Source: Spirochaetia bacterium (lineage in GTDB: Bacteria > Spirochaetota > Spirochaetia > Treponematales > Breznakiellaceae). From it: DNA of 24,701 bases. The DNA lies in contig BOAU01000024.1 of NCBI GenBank assembly GCA_026002025.1, forward strand, positions 1 to 24,701. Direction: 5' to 3'. The notes under the pieces are model-generated. The model saw only the letters and a list, made by a program, of their open reading frames with translations. It had not been told where the DNA came from and ran no database searches. This document shows positions 7,766 to 15,406 of this stretch, piece after piece; within the stretch, counting starts at the first letter, position 1; each line of letters opens with the position of its first letter. Both the position numbers and the translations under genes were made by a program.

Positions 7766-7790
7766 GATTCCGTGTTAATCCGTGAATCTG

Positions 7791-8060
7791 CTACCAGCGG
7801 CTCTCGCGGCGGGGTTTGTCCATCGCCTCGTTCACCTTGATGGCCCGACCGTCAAGTTCGACACCGTTGGTGCCGCTGATCGCGGCCTGGGCTTCCGCAT
7901 CACTGCTCATTTCCACAAAGGCAAAGCCCTTGGAGTTGCCCGTGTCCCGGTCGGTGATGATCTTGACCGATTCCACCGTGCCGTACTGGACGAAGAGATT
8001 GCGGAGGTTGTCTTCGTAGGTATTGTAGGAAAGATTTCCCACATATAGTTTTTTAGCCAT
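7791..8060 (-). CDS. Single-RRM RNA-binding protein
   Basis: An 89-residue protein consisting of one RNA recognition motif: RNP2 LYVGNL (residues 5-10) and RNP1 KGFAFVEM (44-51), with the aromatic residues needed for RNA stacking. The tail is short and basic (DKPRRESRW). It resembles the small Rbp proteins of cyanobacteria and of many spirochetes, which in cyanobacteria are cold-induced. A good SD (AAGGAAG) precedes the ATG. The preceding intergenic region is long (about 325 bases) and carries stem-loops, so the mRNA may have a long regulated leader; this is inference. Confidence 0.93.
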   Translation of the reverse strand: MAKKLYVGNLSYNTYEDNLRNLFVQYGTVESVKIITDRDTGNSKGFAFVEMSSDAEAQAAISGTNGVELDGRAIKVNEAMDKPRRESRW

Positions 8061-8386
8061 AAGGCTTCCTTTGCCCGGATTTCCGGGTCTTGTGTAGTCC
8101 GCTTATCCATGATAAGCGATAACCTGAATAAAGGTTTCCCCTTACGCAGATCCAAGCTGGGACGGGACATTTAGGATTTTCCTTTCATGATCGCAAATAA
8201 GATAATCCGGGTATTTTGTAATTTAACTGAAGAACAGTATCTTAAAATATCAGAATTCTAAATGTATTTAGAAAAGATAATGGTAATGTCTGGGAGCTTC
8301 CAACTCTTGGAAATAAGACTAAACCATAGTGAATAAAATGTCAAGTCATTTTTATGACAAATTCATAAAAGATGTCAAAAAATATC
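8061..8386 (-). promoter_or_regulatory. Long AT-rich leader/promoter region of the RRM gene
   Basis: No gene was found in this 326-base gap. Read on the minus strand, two TTGACA boxes occur at 8373-8378 and 8339-8344; the first has a weak -10 (CATAAA, 8351-8356) at 16 bases. Near the RRM start are two perfect small stems: GCTTATC/GATAAGC (8101-8117, 3-base loop) and CCCGGA/TCCGGG (8074-8087), the latter just upstream of the SD. These could form a structured leader of about 280 bases. Promoter assignment is tentative. Confidence 0.3.
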
Positions 8387-10438
8387 CTACCCGCCGAATT
8401 TTTCCTTCATCAGGGCAAAGAAGTCCTCGGCGCGCTCCTCGGTTTCTTCAGCCTTTTCCGGTTCATGGTATTCGATGAGGTGATTGGGTATCTCCGCCAG
8501 GAAGGGGGAGGGGAGGCAGTCGATGGTGTTCTGGAGGCGGCGGCGCTTGAGGCAACTGGTGATATAGAGCTTGTCACGGGCCCGGGTGATGGCCACGTAA
8601 AAAAGCCGCCGCTCTTCCTCAATATTGCCGTCTCCTTCTTCCAGGCTGCGGGCATGGGGGATGATGCCGTCCTCCGCCCCGGCGATAAAGACCACGGGGA
8701 ATTCAAGGCCCTTGGATGCGTGGATGGTCATGAGGTTCACCTTGCCCTTGTTGGCCTCGTCCTCGCCGTCATCACGGGTGATAAGACTGATGCGGTTAAG
8801 ATAGGGGTAGAGGGTGGGGTCCAGGTTGTCCGGGTCCTTTTCCCAGCGTTCAATGGTTTCGATGAGATAGCCGATGTTGCCGAATTTCCAGCGGGCGATT
8901 TTTTCATTTTTGCTGTATTCGGTGACCAGATAACTCCAGTAGTCGATAGTGTCCACCAGGCCCTTCACCTTTTGGGAAAGACCCTTCTTCCCCAAAATTT
9001 CTTCCCGAAATGTCTCGATAAGGGTGATGAAACTGTGCAGTTCCCCGGCGCTTTTGTCCATGGACGGATCGTGGAAGAGGTTTTCCTGCCCGTGTTCCCG
9101 CAGATAACGCAGCCGATCCAGGGCATCCCAGAGGCTGGAGTGGTTCTTTTTTGCGATTTCCGAAAGAGTAGCGATAGTGTTCTTGCCGATCCCCCGCCGG
9201 GGTGTGTTGAGTATCCGCAAAAGGTTTACATCGTCGTTGGGGTTGGCGATGACCCGCAGGTAGGAGAGGATGTCCTTGATCTCTTTGCGCTGGAAAAAGC
9301 TGGTCCCCCCGGAAACCCGGTAGGGGATATTCTCCGCAAGGAAAGCTTCTTCGATCCCCGCTGTCTGGGAGTTGGTGCGGATCAGCACCCCGAAATCATC
9401 GTAGTTGAGCTTCTCGTCAAAGCGAATTTTTTTTATCTGGGCGGCAATAAAGTCCGCCTCGTCACTTTCATTTTGGGGGTGGTAGAGCTCAATAGGCTTA
9501 CCCCCGGTGTTTCCGGACCAGAGGGTCTTTTCCTTGCGGTTGGTGTTGTTGGAAATGACCCCGTTTGCCGCCTCCAGAATCGTGGTAGTGGAGCGGTAAT
9601 TCTGTTCCAGCTTGATTTCCTCGGTGCCGGGGAAGTCCTCTTCAAAAAGGGCGATGTTCTCGTAACTGGCCCCCCGCCAGGAATAGATGGACTGATCATC
9701 GTCACCCACCACGCAGACGTTGTGTTTATGTTCCGCTGTTGCGTCCCCCGCCAAGAGTTTCATCAGCCGGTACTGGATAAGACTGGTGTCCTGGAATTCA
9801 TCCACCATGATGTAGCGGTAGCGGCGGCGGTACTTTTCGAGGACTTCGGGGAATTCTTCAAAGAGTTTGATGGGCAGGCCCAAAAGGTCGTCAAAGTCCA
9901 GGGCGTTAAAAATTTTTAAGGATTGCTGATATTCATTGTAAACCGGCTCCCAGGAACTGTCCGCTCCATCCCCCCATTGATACCGGCCGATTTTGACATT
10001 GGAAAAAAGCTGGCCCAGACTGTAGAGGTCCACCCCCTCGGTGGAAATCCGGTGTTCCCGCAGGCTTTCCTTGATAAGTTCGTTCCGGTCGGTTTCATCA
10101 TATATAGAAAAGTTTTTACGGTAGCCCAAGGCTTCGATCTCATCCCGGAGAATTTTTACCCCAAAGGCGTGGAAGGTACTTACCGTAAGGCTTTGCAGCT
10201 TTTTACCGGTGAGCTCCTTGACCCGGCTTTCCATTTCACGGGCCGCCTTGTTGGTAAAGGTCAGGGCCAGGATCGCCGACTGGGGAATCCCTGTTTCCAG
10301 CATGTGGGCGATCCGGTAGGTGATTACCCGGGTCTTTCCGGAACCCGCCCCGGCAATGATCAGCACCGGCCCTTCAATGGCGGTTACCGCCCGGAGCTGG
10401 GGGCCGTTGAGTTCTTCTTCAAAGTTTAGTTTTGACAT
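8387..10438 (-). CDS. ATP-dependent 3'-5' DNA helicase, UvrD/PcrA/Rep family (SF1)
   Basis: A 683-residue superfamily 1A helicase. The Q motif (LNGPQLRAV, residues 10-18) and Walker A (GAGSGKT, 30-36) are followed by TFHAFG (Ia region), Walker B DEFQDTS, motif III GDDDQSIYSWRGA, motif IV NYRST, motif V VNLMTIHASKGLEFP and motif VI RRLFYVAITRARDKLYI. These proteins unwind DNA in nucleotide-excision and mismatch repair and displace stalled complexes. It is slightly shorter than PcrA or UvrD, with a short C-terminal tail, so PcrA and Rep assignments remain open. The start overlaps the end of the upstream Ham1-like gene by 13 bases, suggesting coupling. The SD is weak. Confidence 0.95.
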   Translation of the reverse strand: MSKLNFEEELNGPQLRAVTAIEGPVLIIAGAGSGKTRVITYRIAHMLETGIPQSAILALTFTNKAAREMESRVKELTGKKLQSLTVSTFHAFGVKILRDEIEALGYRKNFSIYDETDRNELIKESLREHRISTEGVDLYSLGQLFSNVKIGRYQWGDGADSSWEPVYNEYQQSLKIFNALDFDDLLGLPIKLFEEFPEVLEKYRRRYRYIMVDEFQDTSLIQYRLMKLLAGDATAEHKHNVCVVGDDDQSIYSWRGASYENIALFEEDFPGTEEIKLEQNYRSTTTILEAANGVISNNTNRKEKTLWSGNTGGKPIELYHPQNESDEADFIAAQIKKIRFDEKLNYDDFGVLIRTNSQTAGIEEAFLAENIPYRVSGGTSFFQRKEIKDILSYLRVIANPNDDVNLLRILNTPRRGIGKNTIATLSEIAKKNHSSLWDALDRLRYLREHGQENLFHDPSMDKSAGELHSFITLIETFREEILGKKGLSQKVKGLVDTIDYWSYLVTEYSKNEKIARWKFGNIGYLIETIERWEKDPDNLDPTLYPYLNRISLITRDDGEDEANKGKVNLMTIHASKGLEFPVVFIAGAEDGIIPHARSLEEGDGNIEEERRLFYVAITRARDKLYITSCLKRRRLQNTIDCLPSPFLAEIPNHLIEYHEPEKAEETEERAEDFFALMKEKFGG

Positions 10439-11046
10439 GTTATTTTTTCTATCGCCCCGGTGAATATTTTTTTAAATTCTTCTGCGGCATTATCATTCAT
10501 TTCCCGGTTTAAATCATGATAGTACTCCCCGCTTTTTATTTCCTTTGAGAGTGAATTAAGGGGCCAGCCCGCAACGATTTTTTGATGTGGTTTTGATGTT
10601 ATGATAAACTTTTCAGAATTGATAGTATTACTGTCATTTTCTATTATGTTTTTCTCATTAATGATTATACAAATTGCGTTTTTGTAATATGCGGTTATTT
10701 TCCCGCCGTATTTATCCGCCAAATTTGCATAATGTTTTATCATTTCATTATCTGTTAATGCTGCGCCGTTTACCCGGCGGATATGGGTTCCCGGCTGATC
10801 TTCATATTCAACATCATCAAAAAACAAACCTGAATCAATTGAAAAGACGGGAGCCCTTATTTGTTGAAAATAATGCAACGCCTTTATCCGCGCGTTTTCC
10901 AGCGGTTCCTTTCCGCTTTCATCTATGTTGTGATCGATATTTTCAAGTTCATATATTCCTCTGATTTTAACGGGCAAAGTTTTAAGAATATTCGACATAT
11001 AATTTACTTTCGCGGCATTATTTGTTCCGTAATACAGGATATTCAT
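10426..11046 (-). CDS. Divergent Ham1/RdgB-like nucleoside triphosphate pyrophosphatase paralogue
   Basis: A 206-residue protein with Ham1-fold landmarks: YGTNNAAK (residues 7-14, compare ATGNxxK), PLENARIKAL, SIDSGLFFD (compare ADDSGLxVD; only the second Asp is kept) and PGTHIRRVNG (compare PGxxSARY). The family's nucleobase-recognition segment SGGFGYDP is replaced by VAGWPLNSLS, and the C-terminal SHR is missing. It is visibly AT-rich with many Asn, Ile and Lys codons, unlike the GC-rich neighbours. It sits 3 bases after the canonical rdgB and overlaps the helicase gene. A nucleotide pyrophosphatase role is plausible, but substrate and even activity are uncertain. The composition suggests recent transfer. 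Confidence 0.75.
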   Translation of the reverse strand: MNILYYGTNNAAKVNYMSNILKTLPVKIRGIYELENIDHNIDESGKEPLENARIKALHYFQQIRAPVFSIDSGLFFDDVEYEDQPGTHIRRVNGAALTDNEMIKHYANLADKYGGKITAYYKNAICIIINEKNIIENDSNTINSEKFIITSKPHQKIVAGWPLNSLSKEIKSGEYYHDLNREMNDNAAEEFKKIFTGAIEKITCQN

Positions 11047-11049
11047 CGA

Positions 11050-11718
11050 TCATTCTCCAAGTAATTTTGCAAGCGCCTTCGCCGCCTTCCCCCGGTGGCT
11101 GATGCGGTTCTTCTCTTCCTCCGAAAGTTCCGCCACGGTGCGGCCAAATTCCGGCAGCCAAAGAATGGGGTCGTAGCCGAAGCCGCCGCTGCCCCGCTTT
11201 CCTTCTGCGCGGCTGATGATTTCGCCCTCCAGGGTTTCCTGTGCAACAAAGAAGCGATCTTCGCTGAAAAGCAGGACCATGGCGCAGACGAACCGGGCCT
11301 TCCGGTTCGTCTTGTCCCCCAGCTCGTCCAGAAGCAGGGCGTTCCGTTCCGCGGCGTCTGGTTTTTTGCCGCCGACAAGATTGCCGCCTTCGCTCCCGTA
11401 TCGGCCGATACCTTGGTATCGGGCCGAATAGATCCCCGGCCTTCCCCCCAGAGCGTCCACGCAGAGGCCGGAATCGTCGGCGATGACGGGGCTTGATAAG
11501 CCCTTGCCCGGCTGGCCGCTTTCCGCTGTCAGGCGGTAAAGGGCGCGGGCCTTGATAAGGGCGTTTTCCAAAAAGGTGCTGCCGGTTTCTTCCGGATCAA
11601 AATTGATACCTGCATCGGCGGGGATATGGATTTCATGATCCCGCAGGATTGCGGCCCGCAAGATGGCGGCGAGTTCAGCTTTTTTGTGGGTGTTTCCCGT
11701 GGCAAACCAGATGGTCAT
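11050..11718 (-). CDS. rdgB: dITP/XTP pyrophosphatase (non-canonical purine NTP pyrophosphatase)
   Basis: RdgB hydrolyses dITP, ITP and XTP to monophosphates, keeping deaminated purines out of DNA and RNA. The 222-residue protein has all family motifs: FATGNTHKKAEL near the N-terminus, ENALIKARAL, ADDSGLCVDALGG, PGIYSARYQG, GSGGFGYDPIL and ISHRGKA at the C-terminus. It is the first gene of the minus-strand trio with the Ham1-like paralogue and the helicase, a genome-maintenance grouping. The start ATG has only a weak SD, and TATA-like sequence is close upstream (about 11725-11740), so the leader may be very short. Confidence 0.95.
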   Translation of the reverse strand: MTIWFATGNTHKKAELAAILRAAILRDHEIHIPADAGINFDPEETGSTFLENALIKARALYRLTAESGQPGKGLSSPVIADDSGLCVDALGGRPGIYSARYQGIGRYGSEGGNLVGGKKPDAAERNALLLDELGDKTNRKARFVCAMVLLFSEDRFFVAQETLEGEIISRAEGKRGSGGFGYDPILWLPEFGRTVAELSEEEKNRISHRGKAAKALAKLLGE

Positions 11719-11741
11719 TTCTGCAATATATCATTTATAAT
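11712..11741 (+). promoter_or_regulatory. Candidate sigma-70 promoter for the cyclase-family gene
   Basis: TGGTCA (11712-11717), an 18-base spacer and a perfect TATAAT (11736-11741) lie upstream of the ATG at 11773, in the short gap between divergent rdgB and the cyclase-family gene. The -35 half matches only four of six bases and overlaps the rdgB start. Confidence 0.4.
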
Positions 11742-11772
11742 CATGGTTAAGAAATCCCCGTGAGGAGGCGAT

Positions 11773-12423
11773 ATGAAATATTTTGATCTTTCGGTTCCCC
11801 TGTACCATAATTGCCCGGCTTGGCCTACCCACGGCCTTACTGAATTTACCCTGGAAGATGTGCATGTCAACGGCGGGGCCGTCACGGAGCGGATAGATAT
11901 GAATGTCCACACCGGTACCCATCTGGACGCCCCCTATCACTTTGTCCCCCAGGGGAAGACCATCGATCAAATCCCCCTGGACGCTTTTATCGGCAGAGCC
12001 TGGATAGTTAATTTGACGGGGATTGCGGCCCGCACCGGCATCGGGCCTGAACATCTGGAAAAACATTTGGCGAAGGTCCAAAAGGGGGACATCGTCCTTT
12101 ATTGCACCGGCTGGGCTCGCAAGCGCAGCCATTCCGTCGAATACTGCCACGACTGGCCCTGGATGACCAAAGAAGGGGCGGACCTACTCATTACCAAAGG
12201 TGTGAAGGGTGTCGGTACCGACGGCCTCTCCATGGGCGGCTGGTACGAAGGCGCCGGCCTGCCCTGCCATAAAGCTTTTCTGGGCGCCGGCCTATGGCTG
12301 GTGGAAGAACTGATCTTCCCGGAGGAACTTTTGCGGTATGAAAGCTGTACCTTCACCGCCGTGCCCCTGAACCTGCGGGGCTTCGGCGGCTCGCCTACGC
12401 GGGCCTTTGCAACGGTGGAGTAA
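11773..12423 (+). CDS. Cyclase family protein (kynurenine formamidase-like metal hydrolase)
   Basis: A 216-residue protein of the cyclase/KynB-like family (PF04199). The signature HTGTHLDAPYHF is at residues 46-57 and supplies the metal-binding His and Asp residues. The N-terminal FDLSVPLYHNCPAWP and the later GVKGVGTDGLSMG are also typical. Members include arylformamidases, isatin hydrolase and antibiotic cyclases; nothing nearby specifies a tryptophan-catabolic role, so the substrate is unknown. A strong SD (GAGGAGG, 11762-11768) precedes the ATG by four bases. The gene is monocistronic and ends before a hairpin terminator. Confidence 0.87.
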   Translation: MKYFDLSVPLYHNCPAWPTHGLTEFTLEDVHVNGGAVTERIDMNVHTGTHLDAPYHFVPQGKTIDQIPLDAFIGRAWIVNLTGIAARTGIGPEHLEKHLAKVQKGDIVLYCTGWARKRSHSVEYCHDWPWMTKEGADLLITKGVKGVGTDGLSMGGWYEGAGLPCHKAFLGAGLWLVEELIFPEELLRYESCTFTAVPLNLRGFGGSPTRAFATVE

Positions 12424-12446
12424 TTTAATGAATATGAAGAATATTT

Positions 12447-12565
12447 AACCGCAAAGGCGACATCAGACCGCAGACCGAAGGTCTGATTGGTCTGCGGCGA
12501 CTAAGGGGAAGAAGAAGCACTTTCTCTCCTTCCTTTGTCGCCTTCGGCGCCTTTGCGGTTTTTTT
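12447..12565. terminator. Long palindromic terminator between convergent genes
   Basis: An outer 13-bp stem (AACCGCAAAGGCG, 12447-12459, with CGCCTTTGCGGTT, 12548-12560) is followed by a T7 run (12559-12565). Inside, CCGCAGACC (12468-12476) pairs with GGTCTGCGG (12489-12497), and a competing stem TCAGACC/GGTCTGA (12463-12469, 12480-12486) is possible. It lies between the plus-strand cyclase gene and the minus-strand dehydrogenase gene, fitting a bidirectional terminator. It resembles the palindromes at 6365 and 7684 in layout. Confidence 0.75.
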
Positions 12566-12578
12566 CTTCAATTCCTTC

Positions 12579-14186
12579 TTACTTTGTATACTTCTTCAGC
12601 GCCGCCGCAACCGCCCCCGGCCCGGCAACCAGTTCCGCAAAATAGGCTTCCACCTTTTCCCCGAGGCCCGCTTCGTAGAGATTGACCGCAAAGAAGGTCG
12701 GGTTGGACAATATGGGCTGCAATTTGTCGTGGAAGGGTCCCTTGCTCCCCAGGCTGATACCCGCAAGGGCCTGGGCCAGGGTTTCGTAATTGGGATCGGA
12801 GCTGACGGTAAACTTTTCACCCTTATCATCTACGCCCAGGATGTAACGGAGCCAGCCCGCAAGAACCAGGGGGATGAGGTTCAGGTTCTTCACGTTCAGT
12901 TTATCACTGGCAATATAGGCCTTAATGGTTTCCCCAAAACGGATGGGGATTTTAAGGGAGGTGTCGGTGGCGATGCGCTGGGGGGTATCGGGCATGAAGG
13001 GATTGGGGACCCGTATCTGCAGGACCTCATCGATAAACTTTTTGGGGGAAAGGATACCCGGATCGACCACCACCGGGAGCCCCTCTTTGTAGCCTATTAT
13101 TTCCACCAGCTTTACCAAATCAGGATTTTTCATCTCCTCGCTGATCTTGGTGCAGCCCAAAAGGCAGCCGAAAACCGCCAGGGCCGTATGCAGGGGGTTG
13201 AGGCAGGTACAGACCTTCATCTTCTCAACCTTGTCTACGGTTTCCCGGTCTGCAAAAAGAACCCCGGCCTTGTCCAGCGCGGGCCTGTTGTTGGGAAATT
13301 TGTCCTCGATAACCAGGTATTGGACCTCTTCAGCGTTGACGAAGGGGGCGATGTAGGTGTTTTTGGCCGTAACCTGCCCGGCGGTGTCGGTAAAGCCCAC
13401 GGACTCAAGCATGGCCTTGACACTCTCATCCGGGCGGGGGGTGATCTTGTCGATCATGGACCAGGGGAAGGAAACCTTGCCGCTGTCCCGGATATAGTCG
13501 GAAAAACCCTTTTCCGCCAGCCCCGAAGCGGTCCACTTGACCGCGAAGGCTTCCACCGCCGCAAAGAGCTTGTCCCCATTGTGGGAGCAGTTGTCCATGC
13601 TCACCAGGGCCAGGGGAAGCCTGCCAGCCAGATACCGTTCATATACCAGCGCGCTGAGCCTGCCGATATAGCTGGTCGGGGCGCTTGGTCCTTGGGAAAA
13701 GTCCGCCGCCACATCCGGCAGGAAGCCGTTGTCCCGGCCGCTCAGGCTGTAGCCCTTTTCGGTAATGGTAAAGCTTGCCATCTTCAGGGTTTTGTTCCGG
13801 AACACCGCCTTGAGCTTATCGAAATCCTCTTTTTTATCGATCCGCAGGGCCTCCGCCACACTGCCGATAACCTGTTTCTGTATGCTGCCGTCGGCCTTGA
13901 GGGTAACCGCCATGGTCAAACTGTCAAAGGGCAGGAAGATCCGGTCGATAATTTCCCCGTCATACCCCTCTGCAACGATAATACCGGTTTTTTCAATACC
14001 CTTTTCCAGAAGGGTCTGCTGCAGGGCCGCCGGAAAGATCCGGAAGATATTCCCCGCCCCAAAATGCACCCATTCCGGTGACGCCCTGGTGGCGGCAACC
14101 ATGGCCGCCCGGTCAAACTTCGGCAGCGCCACCCCGGCCTTTTCCCACTGGGAATGATTTTCAAGTTCCTTATTGTTTAAACGCAT
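12579..14186 (-). CDS. Mannitol dehydrogenase-family oxidoreductase (polyol/hexuronate, NAD-dependent)
   Basis: A 535-residue polyol-specific long-chain dehydrogenase. An N-terminal dinucleotide-binding segment VHFGAGNIFR (residues 40-49), SMDNCSHNGDKL (196-207), FPWSMIDKITPRP (240-252) and the C-terminal-domain signature KVCTCLNPLHT (324-334, with Lys324, Asn330 and His333) fit the mannitol dehydrogenase/fructuronate reductase family. The family interconverts mannitol and fructose, or mannonate and fructuronate, without a catalytic metal; which applies here is undecided. A strong SD (GGGGGAG) sits 6 bases before the ATG. The transcript would begin in or near the three-hairpin array at 14214-14312. 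No transporter or kinase for a polyol is adjacent. Confidence 0.88.
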   Translation of the reverse strand: MRLNNKELENHSQWEKAGVALPKFDRAAMVAATRASPEWVHFGAGNIFRIFPAALQQTLLEKGIEKTGIIVAEGYDGEIIDRIFLPFDSLTMAVTLKADGSIQKQVIGSVAEALRIDKKEDFDKLKAVFRNKTLKMASFTITEKGYSLSGRDNGFLPDVAADFSQGPSAPTSYIGRLSALVYERYLAGRLPLALVSMDNCSHNGDKLFAAVEAFAVKWTASGLAEKGFSDYIRDSGKVSFPWSMIDKITPRPDESVKAMLESVGFTDTAGQVTAKNTYIAPFVNAEEVQYLVIEDKFPNNRPALDKAGVLFADRETVDKVEKMKVCTCLNPLHTALAVFGCLLGCTKISEEMKNPDLVKLVEIIGYKEGLPVVVDPGILSPKKFIDEVLQIRVPNPFMPDTPQRIATDTSLKIPIRFGETIKAYIASDKLNVKNLNLIPLVLAGWLRYILGVDDKGEKFTVSSDPNYETLAQALAGISLGSKGPFHDKLQPILSNPTFFAVNLYEAGLGEKVEAYFAELVAGPGAVAAALKKYTK

Positions 14187-14213
14187 AATATCTCCCCCAT
14201 AACATAAAATAAT

Positions 14214-14312
14214 GTTGTTTGTGCCGTTTCAATGGCACAAACAACGGCGTTAGACGATGTTTTAATATCGTCTAACGTGCTAGTATACGCCGTTTTAATG
14301 GTGTATACTAGC
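14214..14312. repeat. Tandem array of three hairpins with a constant octamer loop
   Basis: Three adjacent inverted repeats have stems of 12 bp (14214-14225/14234-14245), 11 bp (14248-14258/14267-14277) and 13 bp (14279-14291/14300-14312, one G-T pair). The stem sequences are unrelated, yet the loops are GTTTCAAT, GTTTTAAT and GTTTTAAT (14226-14233, 14259-14266, 14292-14299), spaced exactly 33 bases apart. The array fills the gap between the divergent dehydrogenase and phosphoesterase genes and so would lie in a 5' leader or promoter region. Its function is unknown. Confidence 0.85.
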
Positions 14313-14318
14313 TGACAG

Positions 14319-15392
14319 ATGAAAAAAAAGGGTGATACGGGCTTTTTTTCGGACATGATAAGCCCCCAATTCAACCCCGCGGCGGTGCTGGACATTGCCG
14401 CGGGGGGCAAGGTGCTGGTGATCAGCGATTTTCACATGGGGGTCGGCCGCCGGGACGACCTTGCGGCCAACGGGGAACTTCTTATCACCCTGCTGGAAAA
14501 ATATTATCTCGCGGGCGGCTGGCGCCTGGTACTGAATGGGGACATTGAAGAACTCCAGCGCTATTCCCTTTCGTCCATTTTTGAGAGCTGGCCCCGGATA
14601 TACCGGATTTTTGACCACTTTGCCGCGGAAAAACGGCTCTACAAGATCATCGGCAACCATGACGAAGGGCTCCTCTTCGAGAAGAATTACCCCTATCCCC
14701 TGTACAACGCGGTCCGTATCGAAACCGGGCGCCTGCCGGTCTATGTGTACCATGGCCACCAATCATCCCGGATATACCGGAATTTCAACACGGTCCTTGG
14801 GGCGGGGGTCCGCTATGTGCTCAAGCCCATCGGGATACGGAATATCTCCTCCGCCCGCAGCCCCTACCGGCGTTTCAGCGTGGAAAAAAACGCCTACAAC
14901 TTTTCCCTGGAAAACAACTGCATATCGATCATCGGCCACACCCACCGCTCTCTTTTTGCATCCCTGGGCCGCTTTGATTACATCAAATTTGAGATTGAAC
15001 GGCTCTGCTTGGATTACCCCGCCTCAACCGGGAACGATCGGGAACGGATTGCCGCCGAGGTCATGGTTCTCCGGCAGGAATTGGGAAAACTCAAACGCTC
15101 CGAGCGGCGGGATGTGCTGCGGGCGAGCCTCTACGGGGATGAACTCCCCGTGCCCTGCCTTTTTAACTCCGGTTCCGCCATCGGCCGCAAGGGGATCAAC
15201 GCCATCGAACTTGATAATGAGAATATTGCCCTGGTTTATTGGTTTAGCGAAGGAGAGGGGAAGAAGTTCATCAGCCGGGGTTCCTACGAGGTTGAAGAAA
15301 TCCCCGGCACCCCCTGCCGCCGGGGGGTGCTGAACCGGGACCGGCTGGACAACGTGCAGGCCCGGATTGAACTGCTGGGCCCGCAGTCATAA
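14319..15392 (+). CDS. Calcineurin-like metallophosphoesterase
   Basis: A 357-residue metallophosphoesterase with all five metal-site blocks: SDFHMG (residues 36-41), NGDIEE (73-78), GNHDE (112-116), HGHQ (145-148) and GHTHRS (206-211). The long insert and basic helical segment around 225-260 are not diagnostic. No signal peptide or membrane segment is visible, so it is probably cytoplasmic; the substrate is unknown. Start choice is uncertain: the ATG at 14319 follows the hairpin array by 6 bases with no clear SD, and the ATG at 14355 is an alternative that would leave the catalytic region intact. It is convergent with the small gene at 15407. Confidence 0.87.
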   Translation: MKKKGDTGFFSDMISPQFNPAAVLDIAAGGKVLVISDFHMGVGRRDDLAANGELLITLLEKYYLAGGWRLVLNGDIEELQRYSLSSIFESWPRIYRIFDHFAAEKRLYKIIGNHDEGLLFEKNYPYPLYNAVRIETGRLPVYVYHGHQSSRIYRNFNTVLGAGVRYVLKPIGIRNISSARSPYRRFSVEKNAYNFSLENNCISIIGHTHRSLFASLGRFDYIKFEIERLCLDYPASTGNDRERIAAEVMVLRQELGKLKRSERRDVLRASLYGDELPVPCLFNSGSAIGRKGINAIELDNENIALVYWFSEGEGKKFISRGSYEVEEIPGTPCRRGVLNRDRLDNVQARIELLGPQS

Positions 15393-15406
15393 GTACCGGG
15401 TGGCGT

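Noticed and set aside
8372..9919. 515-codon plus-strand open frame opposite the helicase gene
   Set aside because: It is exactly antisense to a gene with all SF1 helicase motifs; the translation has no recognisable domain. Long antisense frames are expected from the codon bias here.
12729..14081. 450-codon plus-strand open frame opposite the mannitol dehydrogenase-family gene
   Set aside because: It is a shadow of a well-supported gene on the other strand, with no start signal and no family resemblance.
14248..14277. GTTAGAC...GTCTAAC in the second hairpin, resembling integron attC core sites
   Set aside because: In attC the order is RYYYAAC first and GTTRRRY last; here it is reversed, the unit is far too short, the neighbours lack the motif, and no integrase is present.
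14226..14299. Possible CRISPR array from the ATTGAAAC/ATTAAAAC words at 33-base spacing
   Set aside because: Only eight bases are shared between units, the flanks are self-complementary rather than repeat plus spacer, and there are no cas genes.
14320..14349. A8...T7 pairing around the start of the phosphoesterase gene as a terminator
   Set aside because: The stem is A-T only with a GC-rich loop and lies inside the likely coding region; too weak to call.
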